IMG/VR virus record: IMGVR_UViG_3300005528_000059
Span: 1-64,000 of that record
Reading direction: 5' to 3' (one strand)
Length of the DNA stretch: 64,000 bases
Source: a virus
Part shown: piece by piece, positions 1 to 6,551 of the stretch
Layout of the letters: each line of letters begins with the position of its first letter
Position numbering within the stretch: the first letter of the stretch is position 1
Translations under genes and position numbers: made by a program
Notes under the pieces: generated by a model
Told to the model about the DNA's origin: nothing
Databases searched by the model: none
Seen by the model: only the letters and a program-made list of their open reading frames with translations

Positions 1-1626
1 GCTGACAGCGCCTTAGCAACTAGAGCGACAACTCTTGAAGCTCAGATGGCAAACACCTCTAGCTCAGGACTTCAGTCACGTATTGCAACAGAAGAAACTG
101 CCCGCGCTTCGGCTGACAGCACCTTAGCTTCACAAATTACAGTCCTAACAGCAAGCGTCAACGGTAATCCAAACCTGTTTCCATACCCTACGCCTATAGC
201 CAATCGAACACCCTCGCAATTGGGTTGGGCTGGAACACCTATAACATCAACTTTTTCCTCTGGAGTTGGTGGTTTAGTGTACTATAGAGCACGAGCCTCC
301 GGTGGTTCTGCAATGAACGAAGGTTATAGTTTTGATTTGCCTGAAGCTATGACGTTTAGTACGGGGCAACAGTTTACTTTTTCGTGCTACGGCTACGGCG
401 GAACTGCCACCGTTGGGGACAGACTGTACGCCTTCCTCGATTTTAGGTCTGCTGATAATTCAACAAGTCTCTATATAAGCCAAACTATGACTTTGAATAG
501 TGGAGGCACTAGACAGTCTGCAGTTGGTACTTTCCCTGGATCGTTTACTAATGGAAGACTTCGTGTAGTATTCATACGCGAGTGGCCTTCATCGGGTAGT
601 TACCAAGATTTAGTGTTCAACATGATCAAGGTAGAGTGTGGGCCGATCGCTACTGCTTTCACGAATTCTGCCCAAGTTGCACAATTCTCCTCGGTGAGTG
701 TAGATGCCTATGGACGCGCTTACGCTATCTCCGGAACTCAGACGGAAGTAAACGGTCGAAAAGGTGGTTTCGTTATGGACAACAATGGTGTCCTAACGAA
801 TTTTCAAATTACAGCTGATGATTTCCGGATTTACCAATCGGTTGGTGGATCGAACATTGTTCCGTTCCGTGTCGTGGGGGGCCAAACTCAGATTAACGAT
901 GCACTTGTTAGAACACTTAATGTCGTTCCAGATGGAGGTGGTCCTTCACATCGCGTACAGTTAAGACCTAACTCAGTGTCAGGAGCAGACGGAGCCTCAT
1001 TTACATTTTCTCCCGCCTATGGTGGTATTCCACTGATCCGACCTGTTGTTCTGCAACCTCCTGCGCTTGCTGCTAACGAGACTTATGACATTTCAGCTAC
1101 TAATTTGTCCGCATCAGGCTTTACGATTAGAGCTAAGAAATTCACAGCAGGAACCCCAACAGCACAGTCCTCGGGTGCTGGTTCAAATGTGGGAGGTACT
1201 CCACAGTGGCGTGCTCATAAGCCTACTACAGCCGATGCAGACGGTAATAGCTACACTTACTCCTGGACAGCGACTCTCGATAAAGTTTCTCAAGAGTTCT
1301 TTGGAGGCTCATCTTGGTATGCAGAATACTACGGCGAGTTTGACGTGTACTACAATTCAGGGTCTAGTTGGGTGGTCGCCTATTCTGTCGGTGTCGCATT
1401 TGAAAGTTTCTATGGAACTACTCCACCAGCAACTGTCACAGGTCAAGCAGCGACTTCTACAGCAGTGCTTCCGGCAATCGGCCAACACGGGTCCCAAGAA
1501 TTCGGGTTACACCCAACAGTCGGGGCAATCACAGCTTTTGCTGGGGTAAATTACACGACAACAAGTCAGTCGAGTGTCGTATCTTTGCCAGGAAACTTTA
1601 CATTTGATATTTTCGCGCCAACGTAA
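1..1626 (+). CDS. Tail-tip / host-specificity protein, C-terminal part (gpJ/DUF1983-like)
   Basis: The reading frame is open from base 1, so the gene begins upstream; the ATG at 46 is only an internal Met. The first ~50 codons carry the alternating pattern (ATEETARASAD, LASQI) typical of the region before DUF1983 in siphovirus tail-tip proteins. A beta-rich, lectin-like stretch follows, then a DUF1983-like segment near codons 240-310 (GRKGGFVMDNNG, FQITADDFRIY), then a Gly/Ser/Thr-rich end. In lambda-type phages this protein sits at the tail tip and contacts the receptor. It is followed directly by a lipoprotein and the lysis genes. The family is fairly sure; the receptor cannot be told. Confidence 0.8.
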   Translation, partial: ADSALATRATTLEAQMANTSSSGLQSRIATEETARASADSTLASQITVLTASVNGNPNLFPYPTPIANRTPSQLGWAGTPITSTFSSGVGGLVYYRARASGGSAMNEGYSFDLPEAMTFSTGQQFTFSCYGYGGTATVGDRLYAFLDFRSADNSTSLYISQTMTLNSGGTRQSAVGTFPGSFTNGRLRVVFIREWPSSGSYQDLVFNMIKVECGPIATAFTNSAQVAQFSSVSVDAYGRAYAISGTQTEVNGRKGGFVMDNNGVLTNFQITADDFRIYQSVGGSNIVPFRVVGGQTQINDALVRTLNVVPDGGGPSHRVQLRPNSVSGADGASFTFSPAYGGIPLIRPVVLQPPALAANETYDISATNLSASGFTIRAKKFTAGTPTAQSSGAGSNVGGTPQWRAHKPTTADADGNSYTYSWTATLDKVSQEFFGGSSWYAEYYGEFDVYYNSGSSWVVAYSVGVAFESFYGTTPPATVTGQAATSTAVLPAIGQHGSQEFGLHPTVGAITAFAGVNYTTTSQSSVVSLPGNFTFDIFAPT

Positions 1627-1656
1627 CTCGGGAGATCGGATATTAAAGAAAGTAAC

Positions 1657-1685
1657 TTGCATCGGACTGGTAAAGCTAGTAAAGT
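1657..1685 (+). promoter_or_regulatory. Candidate promoter before lipoprotein gene
   Basis: TTGCAT and TAAAGT are separated by 17 nt in the 107-base gap between the tail-tip gene and the lipoprotein gene, 48 nt before its ATG. It resembles the TTG...T promoters elsewhere in the window but has a 17 nt spacer. Seen by eye only. Confidence 0.35.
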
Positions 1686-1733
1686 CTCCTTTAGTGTAAT
1701 CAAACACTACTTCAAAAAGCCTTGGAGAGCTAT

Positions 1734-1919
1734 ATGAAAAATATCACAAAGTATCTGTACGGTATTCTTACTGTCTTCTTGTTCGCAACACTTACTGCCT
1801 GCTCTAGTGGTGAGCCAGCGTCTTCATTGGCTACTAACACAGTTGAGCAAATAGACTCTCTTACCTGCGAAGAACTTGGACAACGTGACGATCAAGGCCG
1901 TCCAATTCCTCAGTGCTGA
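1734..1919 (+). CDS. Small outer-membrane lipoprotein, candidate superinfection-exclusion factor
   Basis: 61 residues. A hydrophobic signal (residues ~8-21) ends in the lipobox LTAC-SS, so the mature protein would be an acylated peptide of about 40 residues with two further Cys that could form a disulfide. The ATG at 1734 was chosen because GGAG lies 6 nt before it; an in-frame TTG at 1722 lacks a ribosome site. It is not Rz1, which lies downstream. Cor (phi80, HK022) and Llp (T5) are phage lipoproteins encoded beside the receptor-binding gene that block the receptor, and the position here suggests the same role. That role is inference. Confidence 0.75.
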   Translation: MKNITKYLYGILTVFLFATLTACSSGEPASSLATNTVEQIDSLTCEELGQRDDQGRPIPQC

Positions 1920-1934
1920 TAATAAGGAGCCTTT

Positions 1935-2372
1935 ATGAAAATTCAACTAATCATTCTAACGGTTGTCATAGGGGCCTTTTCTACAGCTATCTTCTTGAAG
2001 GATTCTGAGATAAAGACTTTGAAGAAAGATAAGACTGAGCTAATTGATAAACTTTCTAAGGCGAATGTTGCAAAACAAAAACTTCAGTCTGACCTGTTTA
2101 CTGCACAACAATCTAATGATCAGTTAGTTAAATCATTGGATACATTGTCCGACGACGCTGTTGACACTCTTCAAAAGAAAGCATCTTGGTGCCTGAATCG
2201 TGTATCTGAAGTCCGAGCAGGGCTAGCTGTTCCTCCTAGGAAAGTTTATGTTAAAGTTCCCGCTGAGGTGAGGATTCTCAATGAACAAACTTGTCCCCTT
2301 ACTGATAATCCTGATGTGTACAGCTTGCGAGACCTCCTCCTCGCTGGGAGAAAGACAAATAGTAGTAACTAA
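1935..2372 (+). CDS. Rz: Inner-membrane spanin subunit (Rz-like)
   Basis: 145 residues. An N-terminal membrane anchor (about residues 3-20) is followed by a Lys/Glu-rich coiled coil (25-75) and a periplasmic tail, the usual i-spanin plan. AAGGAG stands 7 nt before the ATG. The o-spanin gene starts inside this gene in another frame, a hallmark of Rz/Rz1 pairs. Together they fuse inner and outer membranes in the last step of lysis of Gram-negative hosts. Sequence identity to known Rz proteins is not obvious, so the call rests on topology and context. Confidence 0.85.
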   Translation: MKIQLIILTVVIGAFSTAIFLKDSEIKTLKKDKTELIDKLSKANVAKQKLQSDLFTAQQSNDQLVKSLDTLSDDAVDTLQKKASWCLNRVSEVRAGLAVPPRKVYVKVPAEVRILNEQTCPLTDNPDVYSLRDLLLAGRKTNSSN

Positions 2373-2562
2373 GTTCGCCTGCCCTCCGCTAGCGAAAACG
2401 TTACCGGCAAATGAACCTATACCAGAAACTGACGTTTTGGTATTTAAAGAAGCCCGAACATTCATAGTCACTGAATACGCCGTGTGGGCTAGAGACTTGT
2501 TTGACGAGCGTGTTGCAATAAGGCAATCCTGCCTTAAACTTGAGGAGAAAACTAATGACTGA
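2281..2562 (+). CDS. Rz1: Outer-membrane spanin lipoprotein (Rz1-like)
   Basis: 93 residues with a signal peptide ending in the lipobox LMCTAC (Cys16), so it is predicted to be acylated and anchored in the outer membrane. The first 92 bases overlap the end of Rz in a different frame, and its ribosome site (GAGG) lies in the Rz coding sequence. It is longer than lambda Rz1 and has a mostly hydrophilic mature part. Its end overlaps the next gene. This is the partner of the upstream i-spanin. Confidence 0.85.
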   Translation: MNKLVPLLIILMCTACETSSSLGERQIVVTKFACPPLAKTLPANEPIPETDVLVFKEARTFIVTEYAVWARDLFDERVAIRQSCLKLEEKTND

Positions 2563-2815
2563 AGAAGAGAAAATCGATGAAGCTCGAGAAATCTTTAAAG
2601 CTTCTAGAAAAGCTTATACAGAAGTTATCGATGAGAAACTGAATGAGGTTATCGAGATGATTCAAGGGGAGGAAGCCGTAGATAAGTATTGGCTAGGCTC
2701 ACCTCCTCCCGAGTTACAAAGTATAGCGAACACGATTCGCCTGTATCGCCCTAACCCAATAACTGTGCCGCCTCATCTGATGATGGGACAACCAGCTCCC
2801 GTAGGTTCGATCTAA
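2555..2815 (+). CDS. Small hydrophilic protein in lysis cassette, unknown
   Basis: 86 residues: a charged helical N-terminal half followed by a Pro-rich C-terminal third (LGSPPPEL, NPITVPPH). The ATG at 2555 follows GAGGAG by 7 nt; the frame also has an upstream TTG at 2540 that overlaps the ribosome site. Its stop overlaps the endolysin start (TAATG), so the two are translationally coupled. No family recognised; no signal peptide or membrane segment. Confidence 0.75.
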   Translation: MTEEEKIDEAREIFKASRKAYTEVIDEKLNEVIEMIQGEEAVDKYWLGSPPPELQSIANTIRLYRPNPITVPPHLMMGQPAPVGSI

Positions 2816-3630
2816 TGTTGGGACAGCCCTTAGTCATCAGACAAGGTAAGCTAGTAGGAGTGCCGTTTGAAGAATCGGCCTCCTACGGAGGAGCTTTGCC
2901 AACTCCGACAGCAATCATAATCCATTTCACTGGTGGAGCTACAGCTCAAAGTTCTGCTGAGTGGTTTCAAAACCCCGCAGCAAAAGCTTCTGCTCACGTA
3001 ATCGTAGATCGCGATGGCTCCATCATTCAGTGCGTACCGTTTACTCGTGTAGCTTTTCACGCAGGACGCTCCTCGTGGAAAGGTCGAGTTGGGGCTAACA
3101 ATTTTACAATCGGCATTGAGATTGCCAATTGGGGAATCCTCTCTAGTCGCGCGGACGGAATGTACTACTCAAGTTCAGGGGCAGCAGTTCATCCTAACAG
3201 GGTTGTTCTTGCTGAGCATAAGAACGAAAATGTTCGCAGAGCTTGGGAAGCTTACACACCTGAGCAAGTGCGAGCCGTGGGCGACCTTATTACTGCCCTA
3301 AAGGCTAGCTACCCTACGCTAGTAGAGGTAATTGGTCATGAAGACGTCGCCCCGAGTCGCAAGACCGACCCTGGACCAGCGGCCCCCATGCGCGTTTGGC
3401 AAAGCAAGCTAAACAGTAATCGTGACTCGGACGAAGCTGATTACTGGCAAGTAGACGCTCCAGGAGGAGTAAATCTTCGTACGGGACCAGCTACTACTTT
3501 CAAGGTTCTTAGAGTCCTCCCGGATAAATTGAAAGTTGTTTGCCTAGACCGCAAGAACTCTTGGTTTAAAGTTGAACTAAACTCAAATGAAAGTGGTTGG
3601 GTACATTCTAACTACTTGAAAGATATCTAA
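2815..3630 (+). CDS. Endolysin: N-acetylmuramoyl-L-alanine amidase with SH3 domain
   Basis: 271 residues. The N-terminal ~195 residues form an Amidase_2/PGRP-type zinc amidase: His37 (IIIHFTGG), FHAGRSSW near 81-88, and GHEDVAPSRKTDPGP with His175 and Asp185 complete the expected zinc site. The C-terminal ~60 residues (from about 209) are a bacterial SH3-type wall-binding domain (VNLRTGPATTFKVLRVL, GWVHSNYL). It cuts the amide bond between muramic acid and the peptide stem. There is no signal peptide, so release needs a holin. Start codon overlaps the previous stop. Confidence 0.93.
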   Translation: MLGQPLVIRQGKLVGVPFEESASYGGALPTPTAIIIHFTGGATAQSSAEWFQNPAAKASAHVIVDRDGSIIQCVPFTRVAFHAGRSSWKGRVGANNFTIGIEIANWGILSSRADGMYYSSSGAAVHPNRVVLAEHKNENVRRAWEAYTPEQVRAVGDLITALKASYPTLVEVIGHEDVAPSRKTDPGPAAPMRVWQSKLNSNRDSDEADYWQVDAPGGVNLRTGPATTFKVLRVLPDKLKVVCLDRKNSWFKVELNSNESGWVHSNYLKDI

Positions 3631-3636
3631 TGTAGA

Positions 3637-3663
3637 CCGTCTAGTGACTTTGTTGCTAGACGG
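3637..3663 (+). promoter_or_regulatory. Intergenic hairpin after endolysin
   Basis: CCGTCTAG (3637-3644) and CTAGACGG (3656-3663) form a perfect 8 bp stem with an 11 nt loop, 6 nt after the endolysin stop. No T-run follows, so it is not a simple intrinsic terminator; it may stabilise the lysis mRNA 3' end. Confidence 0.55.
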
Positions 3664-3673
3664 ATTTACTTGC

Positions 3674-3730
3674 CTCTGGTTATTTTTACTGCTAAACATT
3701 CAGCTAATGCTTTAGCAAGTCAGACCAGAG
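3674..3730 (+). promoter_or_regulatory. Two-tier intergenic stem-loop
   Basis: An outer stem CTCTGGT (3674-3680) with ACCAGAG (3724-3730) encloses an inner stem TGCTAAA (3690-3696) with TTTAGCA (3711-3717). With the hairpins on both sides it makes this 156-base gap almost wholly structured. It could be a small RNA or a leader element; function unknown. Confidence 0.45.
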
Positions 3731-3748
3731 TAGCGGTGCAGAACTGGT

Positions 3749-3778
3749 CCTTTCAACTATACGTTTACTCTTGAAAGG
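3749..3778 (+). promoter_or_regulatory. Hairpin covering the ribosome site of the next gene
   Basis: CCTTTCAA (3749-3756) and TTGAAAGG (3771-3778) are perfect inverted repeats with a 14 nt loop. The 3' arm contains GAAAGG, the only Shine-Dalgarno for the ATG at 3787. Folding would block translation of the membrane protein, so timing of its synthesis may be under RNA control. Confidence 0.55.
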
Positions 3779-3786
3779 CTCCATCG

Positions 3787-4197
3787 ATGTCCGAAGGTGT
3801 TTCTTCCTTACGAAAGACTCAAAATAATCGCCTCACAAATGAGGAGATTTCTCATTCTCAATTACTTCAAACAATAATTCTTCACATCGAGCGGCTTGGT
3901 GACCGCATGGACCATACTGACACAAAGATTGATGAACTCCGATCAAAGTTCGAAAGTGCTGATCAAAATCGTCAAAAGATGGCCGAAGATATTTCTTCTG
4001 TGAGAACAGAAGTAGGAATCGTAAAAGCCAGTGTGGAAGCTGGTAAGAACCCGCCTTGGTATATGGGTCCAATTCCCATGGCCGTGATCGTAGGTCTAGC
4101 ATTTTTAGCAGGAGGCGGTTTCTGTGTTCTGATCATTAGTCAACTTGATTTTATAGAGCCTCTCACAAAAATGAAAGGCTTAGTTGTCAATGAGTGA
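3787..4197 (+). CDS. Coiled-coil protein with one C-terminal membrane span, holin-like candidate
   Basis: 136 residues. Residues ~15-85 are a long charged coiled coil (ERLGDRMDHTDTKIDELRSK). One strong membrane segment follows at ~94-117 (PMAVIVGLAFLAGGGFCVLI), with a short polar tail. Topology and place next to the endolysin recall XhlA-type lysis proteins, but there is only one span and no clear family match. Its ribosome site lies in a hairpin. The holin role is a guess. Confidence 0.7.
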   Translation: MSEGVSSLRKTQNNRLTNEEISHSQLLQTIILHIERLGDRMDHTDTKIDELRSKFESADQNRQKMAEDISSVRTEVGIVKASVEAGKNPPWYMGPIPMAVIVGLAFLAGGGFCVLIISQLDFIEPLTKMKGLVVNE

Positions 4198-4588
4198 TGT
4201 AGAAATCCCTACTTTCCCAATGAGTATTTTGCATGGCTCACAGCGCCGTGTGATTTTGAATATTGTGGATGGGGATATTCCACCGCTATCTAGCTACTAT
4301 CCTTCTCCTGCTCCACCGCTACCTCCCGCTAAGGACCTCACTTCCTTTTCAGTCTTTGCTTCTGCTAAAGTTAAGGGTGAGGCGACTCCATTTTTCTACA
4401 AGGAAGTCACCTACCTTGACAGGGTTGCAGGGAAGGTGGCAATTGATGTATCATACTCGGAGAGTAGGCTTTTTCCTCTCAGGAAGAAGATTATCATGGA
4501 TATCGAAGTTCGTGCAGCTCCTAATTTTCAAGAGGTTGTTGCTCAAGCTGATGTCCAAGTAACCGAAGGCTCAAACCTAGACACCTGA
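4190..4588 (+). CDS. Putative virion protein, BppU-N-like, unknown
   Basis: 132 residues. The ATG at 4190 overlaps the preceding gene; AAAGG lies upstream. The layout is beta-rich: an early HGSQRRVILNIVDG strand pair, a Pro-rich linker (PSPAPPLPPAKDL), then alternating strands. This loosely recalls N-terminal domains of baseplate upper proteins that pack an input range and strain terms, but the match is weak. It precedes structural genes and is probably a minor virion component. Confidence 0.65.
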   Translation: MSDVEIPTFPMSILHGSQRRVILNIVDGDIPPLSSYYPSPAPPLPPAKDLTSFSVFASAKVKGEATPFFYKEVTYLDRVAGKVAIDVSYSESRLFPLRKKIIMDIEVRAAPNFQEVVAQADVQVTEGSNLDT

Positions 4589-4601
4589 AAGGAATAACTC
4601 G

Positions 4602-5021
4602 ATGCCAAGTTTCGTCTATAACAGTTTTCTTCGCGATCTCGCCACAGGTGCGATCGACCTAGACACTGACACTTTTCGCATTCTGCTAACTACCTCGGCG
4701 TACACCGAGAATCAGGATACTCATACAAAACGCTCTGATATCACTAACGAAGTCGTAGGCACAGGTTATACGACAAAAGGTGCCGTCACTACTGTGACTG
4801 TAGCCGCAGTCGATACTACGAACAATCGTGTCGTCACAACTTTCGGTGCAGTCTCTTGGGCATCCTCAACGATTACCGCTCGTAAAGCGGTTATCTACAA
4901 GGATCGTGGTGGCGTTGCAACGGCTGACGAACTAGTTGCAGTTATTGACTTCGGAACTGATCAAATCAGTAACAACGGTACTTTTTCGCTGAGTGCTTCC
5001 ACTATTACTGCACAGAACTAA
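4602..5021 (+). CDS. Phage structural protein of the LLT/NGYTxGG type
   Basis: 139 residues. It matches a widespread small phage protein pattern: an opening about a particle region (SFLRDLATGAIDLDTDTFRI), LLTTSAYTENQDTH, then a GTGYTTKGAVT turn and a beta-rich body ending in a strand-turn-strand. Such proteins occur among tail or capsid-decoration genes; the exact place in the virion is not known. GAAAGGA lies before the ATG. Not confused with an enzyme: no catalytic motifs. Confidence 0.75.
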   Translation: MPSFVYNSFLRDLATGAIDLDTDTFRILLTTSAYTENQDTHTKRSDITNEVVGTGYTTKGAVTTVTVAAVDTTNNRVVTTFGAVSWASSTITARKAVIYKDRGGVATADELVAVIDFGTDQISNNGTFSLSASTITAQN

Positions 5022-5024
5022 CCT

Positions 5025-6551
5025 ATGACTGTACTCGTTGATCTTGCTGGCGTTAGCACTACAAGCACCGGAACAGGCGGACCGTTGGACTTAGGGCCAG
5101 CGCTCGTTGGACATCGGACTCTTGCAGCAGCTAACGCGGCTGGTCAACTACCTAATGGCTCAACACTCTCGTACACGATCCTCAACAATAACCAAGCTGA
5201 GACTTGTACGGGAGTCTATGACAGTACCTTAAATACGTTAACTCGTGTTTTTCGTAATAGTACGACGGGTTCTGCGCTTAATTTGACAGGCACTTCAGAA
5301 ATCATAATTGCAGCCAACGCGGATGATTTCTCAACTTCTATCAGTTATGTACCTTCAACTAGGGCTTTGTCTAGCTCTACGGGCAATGGTTTTACTTTTC
5401 CAATCTTTAGTTCGACTTTAGCAGGTCTTGTTCCCCTTTCCGGAGGAGGCACATCCCTGTTCTTAAGAGCAGATGCCAGTTGGTCTAGTGCAGTGACTTC
5501 CGTTGGAGGTACAGGTTCAGTTTCTGGAATAACATTAACTGGCTCAGTTACAGAAAGCGGTAACTTGACACTGGAGGGAACTCTGTCAGTTGTCGGAGCT
5601 AATTTTGGCTCTCAGACGGCTAACCGAGTTTTCGCGGCACCAAACGGCTCAGATGGAAATCCGTCATTTAGAGCCTTGGTCGCGGCTGATATTCCAACGC
5701 TAAATCAATCTACTACGGGCTCGGCAGCTACCCTCACTACACCGCGAGATATCGCGATGACTGGTGACGTAAGTTGGAGTGTCAGCTTTAACGGCTCAAC
5801 CAATGTGACAGCGGCTGGAACGATCGCTAATGACGCCGTAACTTATGCCAAGATGCAGAACGTGACAGCGAATAGCGTGCTAGCTCGCGCAGCAGCAACA
5901 GACGGCGATGTCAGTGCGATAGCCTTGGCTGCGTCGCAACTGTTCGGTCGTGGCGCTACAGGTGATCTCACTGCTATTACGCTGGGTTCCGGACTTTCCA
6001 TGTCTGGTAGCACGTTGAATGCCGTGAGCTCAGCGGGTAAGCAGACATTGTATATTCCTGCTGAGTATATGAAGTCACGAGTAACGAACGGTCCATCAGC
6101 AGGATTTATTGAAACTGTGAATAATAGGATCAATCTCATAACGCTTGACTTTGACTCTATTACACAAGAGTTCGCACAGTTCCAAGTTGCCATGCCTAAG
6201 TCATGGGATGAAGGCACTGTGACTTTTGAGCCCATTTGGTATCATCCAAGCGCGACAACTAACTTCGGGGTGGTGTGGTCTCTAGCAGGCGTTGCCCTGT
6301 CTGACACCAATGCGCTGGACACGGCGTTTGGCACGGCGGTGCAGGTCACAGACACAGGCGGTACGACGAACGCGCTATACGATGGCCCTGAGAGTGCTGC
6401 GGTTACGATTGGAAATGTGCCTGCTGAAAATGACTATCTGATGTTTCAAATTGCTCGAGTGCCTGCTGACGCGGCTGACACATTGGCCACCGATGCTCGA
6501 CTACTTGGTATCCGTCTATTCTACACGACCAACGCAGGGAACGACGCCTGA
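5025..6551 (+). CDS. Tail fibre-like protein
   Basis: 508 residues. The N-terminus contains ALVGHRTLAAANAAGQLPNG followed by TLTRVFRNSTTG, a pattern common at the virion-attachment end of phage tail fibres. The middle is a Gly/Ser/Thr-rich shaft with FLRADASWSS and TANRVFAAPNGSDGNPSF segments, also typical of fibres. The C-terminal ~160 residues form a more compact beta domain. It overlaps the next fibre gene by TGATG. Likely a host-contact or side fibre. Confidence 0.8.
   Translation: MTVLVDLAGVSTTSTGTGGPLDLGPALVGHRTLAAANAAGQLPNGSTLSYTILNNNQAETCTGVYDSTLNTLTRVFRNSTTGSALNLTGTSEIIIAANADDFSTSISYVPSTRALSSSTGNGFTFPIFSSTLAGLVPLSGGGTSLFLRADASWSSAVTSVGGTGSVSGITLTGSVTESGNLTLEGTLSVVGANFGSQTANRVFAAPNGSDGNPSFRALVAADIPTLNQSTTGSAATLTTPRDIAMTGDVSWSVSFNGSTNVTAAGTIANDAVTYAKMQNVTANSVLARAAATDGDVSAIALAASQLFGRGATGDLTAITLGSGLSMSGSTLNAVSSAGKQTLYIPAEYMKSRVTNGPSAGFIETVNNRINLITLDFDSITQEFAQFQVAMPKSWDEGTVTFEPIWYHPSATTNFGVVWSLAGVALSDTNALDTAFGTAVQVTDTGGTTNALYDGPESAAVTIGNVPAENDYLMFQIARVPADAADTLATDARLLGIRLFYTTNAGNDA

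Noticed and set aside
46-1626. ATG at 46 as start of the tail-tip gene
   Set aside because: The frame and its repeat pattern continue unbroken to base 1 and no ribosome site precedes the ATG, so the gene starts before the window.
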